A stretch of DNA of 20,434 bases from CAYSIX01 sp964431205 (GTDB taxonomy: Bacteria; Planctomycetota; Phycisphaerae; Phycisphaerales; Phycisphaeraceae), in contig CAYSIX010000052.1 of NCBI GenBank assembly GCA_964431205.1, forward strand, positions 1 to 20,434, written 5' to 3'. Of this stretch, positions 7,138 to 16,421 are shown one piece after another. The position numbers and the translations under genes are program-made. Under the pieces are notes generated by a model that searched no databases, had not been told where the DNA came from, and saw nothing but the letters and a program-made list of their open reading frames with translations. Each line of letters begins with the position of its first letter. Within the stretch, counting starts at the first letter, position 1.

Positions 7138-8649
7138 CTAGCTGCCGGCGGCCACCTGCCGCCCGCCCATCACCGGCAGGTGCACGAACAGCTCCCGCTG
7201 CTTCGAGCGCGTGATCCGCACCTGAGGCGTGTGGTTGGTCGGCGGGCGCATCGCGTACCGGACGGGCCGATTGTGATCGGCGATCTGCCGCTCGGCGTGA
7301 TAGACGCTGCTGAACTTCCAGAGCATGCGCAGGAAGTTCGTCTGCCCGCGCAGCGCCAGCTTCAGCGCGATCCCCGCCGCCCCTCGGGCCGCCCGCCAGC
7401 CCAGGTGCTTGCGCGCCAGGACCGACTGCGTCTTGACCAGCTCCTCGTAAAACCGTTCCAGCGGGAGCTTCGTCGGCAGCACCGCGTGCTGCACGTCGAA
7501 CAGGCGGTAGTCCAGCGTCGTGAGCTTGCGCGACTCGGTGTGCCAGATCTCCGTGCCCGGGTACGGCGTCTGCACCGTCACGTGCACGATCTCGGGCACC
7601 TCCATCGCCCAGGCGCGCAGCTGCTCGAACCGCCGCTCGTCCCACGCCGGGTCGGCGATGATGTTGATCGCCACCTCGACGCCCAGCTCCCGCGCCACCT
7701 CGAGCGCCTCGAAGTTCCGCGTCGGCGTGGTGCGCTTGCGGAACGCCTTGAGCCCCTCCTCGTCCAGCGCCTCGAGCCCGAGGAACATGTACCGCATCCC
7801 CAGCCGGGACCAACGCTCGAACACCTCGCGGTTGCGCAGCAGCACGTCGCCCCGGGTTTCGAGGTAGTACTGCTTGCGGATCCCGCGTCGCTCGATCGCC
7901 TCGGCCAGCTCCATGCCGTGGTCCTCGTGGATGAAGGCGACGTCGTCGACGATGAACACGTTGGGCTCGCGGATCGCGGCCAGGTCGTCCATCGCCGCCT
8001 CGGTCGAGAGCCGACGATAGCTTCTCCCGTAGAACGTCCACGCGCTGCAGAACGAGCAGTCCCACGGGCACCCGCGGGTGAACTCGATCGACGCGCACGG
8101 GTCCAGGTGCCCGATGAAGTACTTGTGACGGCGGCGGAGCAGGTCCCGCGCCGGCGGGTGCTCGTCGAGCGAGTCGAGCAGTTGCGGGGGCGGGCCCACC
8201 CCGTCGCGCATCACCACGCCCGGCACGTCGAGCAGCCCGCCGTCGTGCGCCGCCTCGACCACCGCCGGCGCCGCCAGCTCGCCCTCGCCCCGCACCACGC
8301 AGTCGATCGCGCCCTCGGCGTGGTCCAGCACCTCCTCGGCCACGAACGAGACGCTGTGCCCCCCGACGAACACCCGGCAGTCCGGCAGCACCGCCCTCGC
8401 CTCCTTGGCCAGGTCGATCACCTCCGGGATGTTCGCCAGGTAGTTGAGGCTGAATCCGATCACCTGCGGCCGCCACTCGCTCAGCTCGCGGCGATACGCG
8501 CTGTGGTCGAACACCTGCAGGTCGAGCAGCCGCACCTCGTGGCCCGCCCGGCGGATCGCCGTCGCCACCCGCTCCAGGCCCAGCGGCTCCAGCCGCAGGT
8601 AGATCTCCGAATACATCAGCACGCTCGGATGCACCAGCAGGACACGCAT
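7138..8649 (-). CDS. hpnR: Hopanoid C-3 methylase-like B12-binding radical SAM protein
   Basis: The 503-residue protein has an N-terminal cobalamin-binding domain (about 1-150; LLVHPSVLMYSEIYLRLEPL, SLNYLANIPEVIDLA, VFVGGHSVSFVAEE) and a radical SAM core. The [4Fe-4S] motif is CPWDCSFC, with Cys194, Cys198 and Cys201, inside ASIEFTRGCPWDCSFCSAWT. Strings such as IRKQYYLETRGDVLLRN, TPYPGTEIWHTES and FDVQHAVLPTKLPL agree with HpnR as I know it from Methylococcus and relatives. HpnR transfers a SAM-derived methyl group to C-3 of hopanoids. Length fits the family (about 500-520). ATG 8649 is preceded by AAGGGG 6 bases upstream. No squalene-hopene cyclase or other hpn gene is in the window. A related methylase acting on another lipid cannot be excluded. 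Confidence 0.8.
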   Translation of the reverse strand: MRVLLVHPSVLMYSEIYLRLEPLGLERVATAIRRAGHEVRLLDLQVFDHSAYRRELSEWRPQVIGFSLNYLANIPEVIDLAKEARAVLPDCRVFVGGHSVSFVAEEVLDHAEGAIDCVVRGEGELAAPAVVEAAHDGGLLDVPGVVMRDGVGPPPQLLDSLDEHPPARDLLRRRHKYFIGHLDPCASIEFTRGCPWDCSFCSAWTFYGRSYRRLSTEAAMDDLAAIREPNVFIVDDVAFIHEDHGMELAEAIERRGIRKQYYLETRGDVLLRNREVFERWSRLGMRYMFLGLEALDEEGLKAFRKRTTPTRNFEALEVARELGVEVAINIIADPAWDERRFEQLRAWAMEVPEIVHVTVQTPYPGTEIWHTESRKLTTLDYRLFDVQHAVLPTKLPLERFYEELVKTQSVLARKHLGWRAARGAAGIALKLALRGQTNFLRMLWKFSSVYHAERQIADHNRPVRYAMRPPTNHTPQVRITRSKQRELFVHLPVMGGRQVAAGS

Positions 8650-8804
8650 GGGGACCCCTTATCGAGTGAGGAACACGTGACACGGGCGGAGGTACGGCTC
8701 AACCGCGCGGCCACGCTGGGTTCGTTGAGGCCGCGGTCATCATAAACGATGGCGGCAGGTCCCCGGGCCCCGCGTCCGCGCCGCTGCGCGGATTTCTTCG
8801 ACGC

Positions 8805-9650
8805 TCAGAAGGGGATGTGGTCCGGGTCCGCGCCGATGCGCTCGCCGCGATCGAGCGAGGCGATCGTCGCCATCTCGTCGTCGCTCAGCTCGAAGTCGAA
8901 CAGGTCGGCGTTCTCGGCGATGCGCTCGCGGTGGACCGACTTGGGGATCGTCACCACGCCGTTCTGCAGGTTCCACCGCAGCGTGACCTGCGCCGCCGTC
9001 TTGCCGTGCCGCTCGCCGATCTCGCGCAGCTCCGGGACCTGAAGCACCCGGCCCTTCATGATCGGGCTCCACGCCTCGACCACGATGCCGTGCTCGCGGC
9101 AGAAGGCCAGAAGGTCGGGCTGCTGCAGACGCGGGTGGTGCTCGATCTGATTGACCGCGGGCACGACGTGGCAATCGGCCAACAGCGCCTTGAGGTGATG
9201 TCGCAGGAAGTTGCTCACCCCGATCGCGCGGACGCGCCCGTCGGCGTACAGCTTCTCGAGCGCCCTCCACGCCTCGACGAAGCGGTCGGCGACGGGCCAG
9301 TGGACGAGGTAGAGGTCCACGGTCTCGAGGCCGAGGCGTTCGAGGCTGGCGTCGAACGCGCGCAGCACCCGGTCGTGACCGCCGCGGACGTCCTCGTTCC
9401 AGACCTTGGTGGTGATGAACACGTCGTCGCGGGGCACGCCGCTGTCGCGGAGGGCGGCACCCACGCCACGCTCGTTGCCGTAGATCGAGGCGGTGTCGAT
9501 GTGCCGGTAGCCGAGCTCGAGGGCGTGGCGCACGGCGTCTTGCACTTCCGCCCCTTCGCTGGCCTGCCACGTGCCCAGCCCGAGCCAGGGCATCTCGACG
9601 CCGTTGTTCAGCTTCACCGTGTCCGTCGGTCCGCTCAATGAAACGGTCAT
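8805..9650 (-). CDS. Aldo/keto reductase (2,5-diketogluconate reductase-like, AKR5 type)
   Basis: The 281-residue enzyme starts with TVKLNNGVEMPWLGLGTWQ, typical of the YvgN/DkgA branch. The catalytic tetrad is Asp52 and Tyr57 (HIDTASIYGNE), Lys82 (ITTKVWNED) and His117 (DLYLVHWPV). VSNFLRHHL, NQIEHHP and the NADPH-binding IPKSVHRERIAEN are all present, so the protein looks complete and active. AGGAG lies 7 bases upstream of the ATG. This branch reduces methylglyoxal, other 2-oxoaldehydes and ketosugars. It shares fold and tetrad with the gene at 4669-5592 but is from a different subfamily. A 155-base non-coding gap separates it from hpnR downstream. Confidence 0.93.
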   Translation of the reverse strand: MTVSLSGPTDTVKLNNGVEMPWLGLGTWQASEGAEVQDAVRHALELGYRHIDTASIYGNERGVGAALRDSGVPRDDVFITTKVWNEDVRGGHDRVLRAFDASLERLGLETVDLYLVHWPVADRFVEAWRALEKLYADGRVRAIGVSNFLRHHLKALLADCHVVPAVNQIEHHPRLQQPDLLAFCREHGIVVEAWSPIMKGRVLQVPELREIGERHGKTAAQVTLRWNLQNGVVTIPKSVHRERIAENADLFDFELSDDEMATIASLDRGERIGADPDHIPF

Positions 9651-9746
9651 GGTCGATCTCCTGCGGTCCCAGTGTCTGTCGTGGCTGGGATTCTAGGGGA
9701 TCGATGCGGCGGCGGCGCTTCGGTCGTGAGCGGTTGGGCCCGAGGT

Positions 9747-10358
9747 TCAGCGGGTCGCCAGGCCGCGCATCTGTCGGATGTGCGCCGCGGCGCGGCGGCC
9801 GGTCTGGCGGCGCCAGCGCGAGTCGTGCATCTCGTCGGCGGCGCGGGCGAAGTCGTGTGCGGCCAGGGCGGCGCGGAAGCGCGGCCAGGCCTTGAGGCTG
9901 CCGAGGTTGAAGGTCATGTCGATGACGATGAGCCGGGCGGGGTCGGGCAGCCCGTCGAGGTTGGGCACCTCGCGTCGGGCGGTCTCGATGGCCCGGGCGA
10001 TGTCGTGACGCAGCAGGGCGTCGATCTGCGCGTCGCTCAGTCGGACGCGGCCGTGCTTGAGCTCGGTGAAGTCGATCGCGGGCAGCAGTCGGGCCAGGTC
10101 CTCGCGGGCGCCGGGGCGGTCGAGGTTGAACCCGACGCCGACGGTGGCGTGCCCGGTCGAGTCCCGGTAGGCGCGGTGGCGTCGGCCCTCGAACGGCTCG
10201 GTGAAGGCCATGGCGCGGGCGATCAGCTCGGCGTCGCGGCGGGGCTCGGCGGCCGAAGCCACGCCGGTCAGGGGGGCGATCGTGGCCACGAGCACCACGA
10301 TCGCCAGCGTCAGCGTCAGCGTCTCTCTCCGGGCGACGTTTCGAAGCGGGTTCCCCAT
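9747..10358 (-). CDS. Exported T4-type lysozyme (GH24 endolysin-like)
   Basis: The 203-residue protein has an N-terminal signal peptide (hydrophobic 14-34, cleavage near VASA) followed by a phage T4 lysozyme-type domain. The catalytic triad has the exact T4 spacing: Glu57 (FEGRRHRAYRD), Asp66, nine residues on, and Thr72, six further (GHATVGVGFNLDRPGA). The second half has VIDMTFNLGSLKAWPRF and ends RRAAAHIRQMRG, matching the C-terminal lobe. The enzyme cleaves the MurNAc-GlcNAc bond of peptidoglycan. Such proteins are usually phage endolysins; here no holin, capsid or integrase gene is near, and the signal peptide would replace the holin. GGAG lies about 10 bases upstream of the ATG. It may act in wall remodelling or against other bacteria; that is inference. 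Confidence 0.85.
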   Translation of the reverse strand: MGNPLRNVARRETLTLTLAIVVLVATIAPLTGVASAAEPRRDAELIARAMAFTEPFEGRRHRAYRDSTGHATVGVGFNLDRPGAREDLARLLPAIDFTELKHGRVRLSDAQIDALLRHDIARAIETARREVPNLDGLPDPARLIVIDMTFNLGSLKAWPRFRAALAAHDFARAADEMHDSRWRRQTGRRAAAHIRQMRGLATR

Positions 10359-10565
10359 GACCGGCGGGCTCCAGCAGGACCGCGAATCCGCCCGAGCAAG
10401 CCACGGCCGCCACCGTGTTGCGAGGAAATGTCGTAAGTGTTTGTATGAAAGGTGATTGCGTCGAAATCGCCGCCCGTGGGCCTGTGCGGGTCACGCGCGG
10501 ATGTTGCTCGTGCGCAACACCGGCCCGGCCGGATGTGCGGCCCGTGACGGCTGCAGGGGCCGTCG

Positions 10566-11443
10566 TCAGATCGACGGGTCGGCCGGGTGGGGCTCGGGCG
10601 TGTGGGACGATGGCTGCCCGGCCGCGGCGACCGGCAGGGGGGCCGGCGGGTCGGTGGAAAACGGCGTCTGCCCGCGCAGGCGGAGGAGGATGTCGGCCAG
10701 GATCCGCGGGTCACGGTGGGCGTGCAGGTGGGCGGCCGTCAACGACGGGTTGTCAACCCACCGTGGCTGCTGACCGGGCGGGGCGGCGTTGGCCGAGCCG
10801 ACGATCACGTCGTCCAGCCGCACGTACGGGATCAACTCGTAAGGTGCCTCGGCGGCCTCGGCGTCGAGCGACTCGAGAAACGCCGAGTCGCGTCGCATCG
10901 CCTTGACGAGCCCGTGCCAGCTCGGCAGCTTCGCCAGGGCCGCGCCGCGGTGCGGGGTCGCGATCGTGAACAGGCGGCGGACGCGGAGGCGCGGCTCGCC
11001 GGGTTGTTCCATCGCCACGTAACGCCCCACCAGCCCGCCCATCGACACGCCGATCACGTCCACCTCGACCTCGAAAGGATCGGGCTGATCGGCGAACGCT
11101 TTGGACACGGCATCGAGCACGCGTCGGCGGCACCCGTCGAATGACATCTCAAAAGGAAACGACACGGCGACGATCGGCTGGCCCTGGGTCGTGGCTTCGA
11201 GCCGGCGCACCACGTGCCTGGCGGCCAGGCCGACGTCGAGGTATCCGCCGAGCACGACGACGGGGCGATCCAGCGTTTGCGGCTGATCCTTCATTCGCTC
11301 GATCGCCTGGCGCGCTTCGGCGATCGAGACGTCGAACGACGGATTATTCGGCGGAGCCTGGCAGCCCGCGCTCGCCGCCGCCGTCACCGACAGCAGCCGA
11401 CCCAGGGTCCCTCGGCGTGTCCGGGGCGTCCGGCCCATCACGA

Positions 11444-11447
<4 letters not shown>
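10566..11447 (-). CDS. Lipoprotein-like alpha/beta hydrolase (esterase/lipase fold)
   Basis: The protein is 293 residues from a GTG at 11447, or 290 from ATG 11438. The N-terminus carries a twin-arginine-like TRRGTLGRLLSV stretch and ASAGC, which resembles a lipobox with Cys29, so a Tat-exported lipoprotein is likely. The hydrolase part has the nucleophile elbow GVSMGG (Ser135) after a VVVLGGYLDVG strand, and TIATPHRGAALAKLP, as in lipase/PGAP1-like enzymes. The His in HLHAHRDPRIL is the probable third triad member. The last 35 residues are proline-rich. The GTG start overlaps the msrBA stop (GTGA, 11444-11447), showing translational coupling; GGAG 8 bases before ATG 11438 favours that start instead. 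The substrate is unknown. Confidence 0.8.
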
Positions 11448-12640
<1,193 letters not shown>

Positions 12641-12683
12641 CACACAATCAATCGTCCGGGCGTGCGTGGTATTCCACCGTCGA

Positions 12684-13349
12684 TCACGACGGCGGCTGGG
12701 TGGGCCCCGCGACGTCGGCGTCGGCCGGGCCGAGTGCCCGCTCGATCGCGGCGATCACCTCGTCGCTGCCGGGACTGACGCGCGACCGATAGCGGGCGAC
12801 GACCCGGCCGTCACGGTCGATCAGAAACTTCTCGAAGTTCCACTTCACGGGGCCGGTGTCCTCCAGGCCGGTCTCGTCGCTGGTCAGGTAGGCGTACAGC
12901 GGCGCCGCGTCGTCGCCGTTGACTCTGATCTTCTCGAACAGGTCGAACGTGACGCCGTAGGTGACCTGACAGAACTCGACGATCTCGTCGGAGGTTCCGG
13001 GCTCCTGTCCGCCGAACTGGTTGCACGGGAAGGCGAGGATCGCCAGGCCGCGGTCGGCGTAGGTCTCGTGCAGCTTCTGCAGGTCGGCGTACTGCCCGGT
13101 GAAGCCGCAGCGGCTGGCGACGTTGACGATCAGGACGACCTTGCCGTGGTAGTTCGCCAGGTTCACGGGCTCGCCCGCGATCGAGTGGGCGGTGAAGTCG
13201 AGCGCCGGCGGGGGCGCCGGCGTGTCGTCGCTGGACTGAGTGTCGCCGGCCGTGGCGGGTTCGGTGGCGACGGCCGCCGCCGCGCTGAGCACTCCCACGG
13301 CCAGGGCGGCCAGGCTGATGGCTGCGATTCGCGTGCAGGAACGGGTCAT
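12684..13349 (-). CDS. Exported glutathione peroxidase family protein
   Basis: The 221-residue peroxidase reduces hydroperoxides with a thiol donor. A signal peptide (1-28) and an acidic, proline-rich linker precede the thioredoxin-fold domain that begins near LDFTAHSIAGEPVNL. The peroxidatic residue is Cys81 in NVASRCGFTGQY (Cys, not selenocysteine). The Gln of FPCNQFGGQEP and the Trp of VKWNFEKFLI complete the active site. Bacterial relatives usually use thioredoxin instead of glutathione. The ATG at 13349 has a strong GGAGG shortly upstream; in-frame codons further upstream are not used. It is the first gene of the run Gpx, MsrBA, esterase, all predicted to act outside the cytoplasm. Confidence 0.92.
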   Translation of the reverse strand: MTRSCTRIAAISLAALAVGVLSAAAAVATEPATAGDTQSSDDTPAPPPALDFTAHSIAGEPVNLANYHGKVVLIVNVASRCGFTGQYADLQKLHETYADRGLAILAFPCNQFGGQEPGTSDEIVEFCQVTYGVTFDLFEKIRVNGDDAAPLYAYLTSDETGLEDTGPVKWNFEKFLIDRDGRVVARYRSRVSPGSDEVIAAIERALGPADADVAGPTQPPS

Positions 13350-13453
13350 GGTCACCTCCGTTTCGACGATCGGCCACATTCTAGGCCACGCACGGCCGGG
13401 CCGGTCGGGTTCAGCGTGCGATGCCCCGGGCAAGCGGGACCGCAACGGCCGGC

Positions 13454-14267
13454 TCAGCCGCCCAGCAACTCATCCACGCGCACGAAGCGATACCCGAGGC
13501 CGCGCAGCTCGGTCAGCAGCTCATCCAGCCGCAGGTACAGCTTGTCCGTCCGCTGCGGCGCCGTGCCCACGTGCATCAGCAGCAGAAAGCCGTTGAGCCC
13601 GTCTGGATCGGTCCGCTCGTGCTCGAGGATGCTGCGGATGATCGCCTCGCTGGACACGTATCGCTCGCCCATCTCGGGCGTGGTGTAGTCGGCGTTCGAG
13701 CGGGTACCTGGCGTGAAGTTCACCAGCACCAGCCCCTGGTCGCGGGTCCAGCGGCTGATCGCCCGGTTGTACCACTCGTACGGCGGGAGGAAGTAGCGGG
13801 CGTCGTCGCGGCGGATGCCGAACCGCGCCATCTCGTCGTAGTTGTCGCGCAGGTCGGCGACGAACTCATCGCGCGTGACCAGCAGACGATCGCGATCTTC
13901 CCACGCACAGTAGAGCGGGTGCTGATCGGAGTGCGCGCCCAGGTAATGGCCGTCGTCGCGCAGGGCGCGGATCGCGTCGGCGAAGGCCGAGTTGCGATAG
14001 AATTCGCCGGTGAAGAAGCACGACGCGCGGGNNNNNNNNNNGGGCGTCGTGATCGGCCAGAACACGGCGAATGTGATCGGCGCCGTCGGCGTAGGACCCG
14101 CCGGTGAAGACGAGGGCGATGCGTGGCGTGTCGCGCGGGCCGCGCACGATCCCGCCGTGCGCGTGGGTGATGCGATCGTTGGGCGCGGGCGCGGCGCCGC
14201 AACCGGCGACGGCGACGCACACCGCCAGGCTGAGCAGGATCACGATGGCTCGATGCGCGTCGGGCAT
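13454..14267 (-). CDS. Lipoprotein polysaccharide deacetylase (NodB-like), crossed by an assembly gap
   Basis: The start MPDAHRAIVILLSLAVCVAV leads to a lipobox VAGC (Cys23), so this is a lipoprotein. A NodB-type domain follows. The zinc motif HxxxH is GAHSDQHPLY, motif 3 is YFLPPYEWYN, and the C-terminal LLMHVGT matches the LxH motif. The usual first motif (TFDD-like) reads ALVFTGGSYADG here, without the canonical Asp pair. Ten N at 14032-14041 split the gene. The two flanking frames differ by one base under the arbitrary N count and join if the true gap is a multiple of three, giving about 270 residues. ASCFFTGEFYRN follows the gap directly. The product may deacetylate a cell-surface polysaccharide, but activity is uncertain given motif 1. 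Confidence 0.8.
14032..14041. other. Assembly gap (10 N)
   Basis: Ten undefined bases lie inside the polysaccharide deacetylase gene, after codon 75. The coding frames on either side agree only if the real length is 0, 3, 6, 9, 12 and so on, so the value 10 is a placeholder and not a biological frameshift. Confidence 0.98.
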
Positions 14268-14307
14268 GGTCGTGGGGTCGCCGTCGCGTGAACGCGTCGT
14301 GTGCCGG

Positions 14308-14973
14308 TCACACCCGGCCGATCGGCTTGGTCCAGAACGTCATCCGCTTCGGGGTTTCTTCGTTCTCGTCGATCTGCTTCCAGGAGAACGTGGTCGTCAG
14401 ATCGGGCCGGCGTGTGTAGCCGCGGCGCTGCCAGAACGCGTCAAGCGGTCGGTAGCCCGGCGGGCGCAGCGGGTGGTCGGCGGGGCGATCGACGGCGCAG
14501 AAGGCGGCCAGCTCGAACCCGCCCAGCCGCCGCGCGTGCGCCTCGCGATGATCGAAGAATCGGCCCCCCAGGCCGCGCCCCCGCCACGGCCGCCGCAGCA
14601 CCGACTCGGCCAGGTAGAACACGGTCGCCGGGACGATCCCCGCCCGCTCGAACGGTCGGCGAAACGCCTCGACCTCGTCCGCCAGCGGCACCGCCGTCGA
14701 GGCCCCCACCACCTCGTCACGCTCGTTGATCGCCACGACCACCAGCGCCCGCGACGAGTTCGCGTACGTCGCCAGGTACCGTCGTTCGTAGTCCACGTCG
14801 CCGTCGTAGAGGTACGGGAACTCGCGGAAGACTTCGATGCGCAGGGCGGCGACCGCGTCGAGGTACGGCTCGATCGCCGGGCCCACGCAATCGACCAGTC
14901 GCACGGTGTCCGCCAAACCTCGTCTGGCGCTGTCGTGATCGGTATCGGTTGCCGGGTCGCCCGATCTGGTCAT
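14308..14973 (-). CDS. GNAT family N-acetyltransferase
   Basis: The 221-residue GNAT protein has LRIEVFREFPYLYDGD (about 44-59), then VVVAINERDEVVGAST and a strand-helix ending in the acetyl-CoA pyrophosphate loop RGRGLGG (131-137). The subfamily with FREFPYLYDGD and YLATY is common among uncharacterised GNATs. The acceptor substrate is not known. GGAG lies about 8 bases before ATG 14973. It follows the DUF488 gene by only 13 bases, so the two are probably cotranscribed. Confidence 0.88.
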   Translation of the reverse strand: MTRSGDPATDTDHDSARRGLADTVRLVDCVGPAIEPYLDAVAALRIEVFREFPYLYDGDVDYERRYLATYANSSRALVVVAINERDEVVGASTAVPLADEVEAFRRPFERAGIVPATVFYLAESVLRRPWRGRGLGGRFFDHREAHARRLGGFELAAFCAVDRPADHPLRPPGYRPLDAFWQRRGYTRRPDLTTTFSWKQIDENEETPKRMTFWTKPIGRV

Positions 14974-14986
14974 GCGACCGTCTCCG

Positions 14987-15361
14987 CTACGAACGTGACG
15001 CGCTCATCAGATACTCCCGCAGCGCCACCGCCTGGTTGTGCGCCTCGTCGCGGGCACTGTACACCAGCGTCAGCGTCTTGCCCGCCGCCAGCTCATGCAG
15101 CTCCGCGATCGCCTCGTCCTGCTCGTCGAGCTCCTCGAAGTACCGCCGCTTGAACCCGTCCCAGCGATCGGGGTCGTGCCCGAACCACTGGCGCAGCTCC
15201 GTGCTCGGCGCGAGCTGCTTCATCCACGCGTCCAGCTTCGCATCCTGCTTCTTGACGCCGCGCGGCCAGACACGGTCCACCAGCACGCGCACGCCGTCGG
15301 ACTCGTCCGCCGGCTCGTACACGCGCTTGGTTCGTACACGACTCGGTTGCCGACTCGCCAT
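14987..15361 (-). CDS. DUF488 family protein
   Basis: The 124-residue protein contains the DUF488 hallmark RVYEPADESDGVRVLVDRVWPRGVKK near the start, then LRQWFGHDPDRW, FKRRYFEEL and a closing LTLVYSARDEAHNQAVALREYL. The family function is unknown. The ATG at 15361 (MASRQPSRVR) is chosen over a longer reading because GGAG lies 9 bases upstream and family members begin close to the RVYEP motif. The GNAT gene follows 13 bases downstream. A strong terminator between it and the DJ-1/PfpI gene upstream shows that it has its own promoter. Confidence 0.88.
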   Translation of the reverse strand: MASRQPSRVRTKRVYEPADESDGVRVLVDRVWPRGVKKQDAKLDAWMKQLAPSTELRQWFGHDPDRWDGFKRRYFEELDEQDEAIAELHELAAGKTLTLVYSARDEAHNQAVALREYLMSASRS

Positions 15362-15395
15362 GGGGCACGCTCCACGTCGTCGCCCCAATCATAAA

Positions 15396-15421
15396 GGGCC
15401 GCCCGCGGTCACGGACGGCCC
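15396..15421 (-). terminator. Rho-independent terminator of the DJ-1/PfpI gene
   Basis: On the minus strand GGGCCGTCC, an 8-base loop and GGGCGGCCC form a 9-pair stem with one G-U pair, directly followed by TTTATGATT. It lies 27 bases past the stop of the DJ-1/PfpI gene at 15449 and just upstream of the DUF488 gene, so it separates two transcription units. Confidence 0.75.
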
Positions 15422-15448
15422 CTGATCGCCAATGTTGATTGCGGCGGG

Positions 15449-16012
15449 TCAGGCGTGCTGGCCCGCGTGCCGGCCCTCGGCGACCTCCTCGACCAGCTTC
15501 TGATTGAACAGCGGCAGGTCGTCCGGCGTCCGGCTGGTCACCAGCCCCTGGTCCACCACCACCGCCTCATCGACCCACTCGGCCCCGGCGTTCTCCAGGT
15601 CCTTGCGGATCGACGGGTAACTCGTCAGCTTCCGTCCGTCCACCACCTCCGCGTCGATCAGCACCTGCGGGCCGTGGCAGATCGCCGCCACCGGCTTGCC
15701 CTCTGCGAAGAACGACCGCACGAACTCCACCGCCCTCGGGTTCTGACGCAGCTTGTCCGGGTTCATCACCCCGCCCGGCAGCAGCAACGCGTTGAACTCC
15801 TCCACACTTACGTCCTCCACCCGTGCATCGACCTCGAACGTGTCGCCCCACTGGCCCTTCTTCCAGGCCTGCACCGGGTCACGCTTGATCGAGATCACCC
15901 GGCTGCGAATCCCCGCGTCGTCCAACGCCTTGCGCGGCGACTCGAACTCACTCTGTTCAAACCCGTCCGCGACGAGTATGGCTACCGTCTTTCCGACCGA
16001 TTGCTGTGTCAT
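15449..16012 (-). CDS. DJ-1/PfpI family protein (protease I/YhbO-like)
   Basis: The 187-residue protein has the YhbO/PfpI layout: VAILVADGFEQSEFESPRKAL, WGDTFEVDARVEDV, ALLLPGGVMNPDKLR, the nucleophile elbow AAICHGPQVL (Cys112, His113), TSYPSIRKDLENAGAEWVD and LVTSRTPDDLPLFN. Members act on glyoxals and glycated amino groups or as stress-induced proteases; reported activities differ. The length is typical. AAAGGA lies about 7 bases before ATG 16012. It is more canonical than the DJ-1/PfpI gene at 3479-4075, which belongs to another branch. It ends at a strong terminator. Confidence 0.93.
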   Translation of the reverse strand: MTQQSVGKTVAILVADGFEQSEFESPRKALDDAGIRSRVISIKRDPVQAWKKGQWGDTFEVDARVEDVSVEEFNALLLPGGVMNPDKLRQNPRAVEFVRSFFAEGKPVAAICHGPQVLIDAEVVDGRKLTSYPSIRKDLENAGAEWVDEAVVVDQGLVTSRTPDDLPLFNQKLVEEVAEGRHAGQHA

Positions 16013-16189
16013 GACTTTCCTTTCCACTCGAATGCTCTGCTCGTTGACTTTCACTTTGGTTGATTGCGACGCGCCGCCACACCCGACCGCAGCCTCGCCG
16101 CCCCCCGGTTCGAGGGTCCGAGCGCGATGCCTCGTGGAACACAAGCCGATGCGGTGGCGATGGGGCGAGCTTGGGCAACCGACGCGAAG

Positions 16190-16390
16190 TCAGTCGCGCG
16201 GAACGGCGTGCCGTGGCTCCTCGCGTCGGCGGTCGTCAGCCAACGCCTGCCATCGCGGCTCCGGCTCGCAGCAGCAGATGTCGTCGTCGCACTCCGTCAC
16301 GCCTTCGTGCATCGTGCGAACGTGCCGAACGGGAGCCGGCGGATGATCGCCTCGCTGCTCCGTTCCGGGCGTGATGGGGTCTCGATTCAT
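16190..16390 (-). CDS. Possible small Cys-rich hypothetical protein
   Basis: A 66-residue frame starts at ATG 16390 with AGGA 8 bases upstream. It contains a cluster CDDDICCCEPEP around residues 37-48 and is otherwise polar and charged. Third-position GC is lower than in neighbouring genes, so it may be chance. I recognise no family. The rest of the stretch from 16013 to 16421 shows no other coding signal. Confidence 0.3.
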   Translation of the reverse strand: MNRDPITPGTEQRGDHPPAPVRHVRTMHEGVTECDDDICCCEPEPRWQALADDRRREEPRHAVPRD

Positions 16391-16421
16391 TATGGCATCC
16401 TAGGCGGCGTAAACGCGGCTT

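Noticed and set aside
7180..8745. A 521-codon open frame on the plus strand opposite hpnR
   Set aside because: No recognisable motif; it is the complement of a long GC-rich gene whose radical SAM motif is on the minus strand.
8776..8791. CCGCGC/GCGCGG hairpin considered as a terminator of the second aldo/keto reductase
   Set aside because: No T-run follows in the direction of transcription, and such GC hairpins are expected by chance at this base composition.
9747..10358. The lysozyme considered as evidence of a prophage
   Set aside because: No integrase, terminase, capsid, tail or holin gene is visible on either side, and the protein carries its own signal peptide.
8740..10494. A 584-codon minus-strand frame spanning the aldo/keto reductase and lysozyme region
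   Set aside because: It is in another frame from both genes and consists of Arg/Pro-rich shadow sequence.
16013..16421. Stretch of about 400 bases searched for an RNA gene or riboswitch
   Set aside because: Apart from the doubtful 66-codon frame I see no tRNA-like cloverleaf, no strong terminator and no known riboswitch core.
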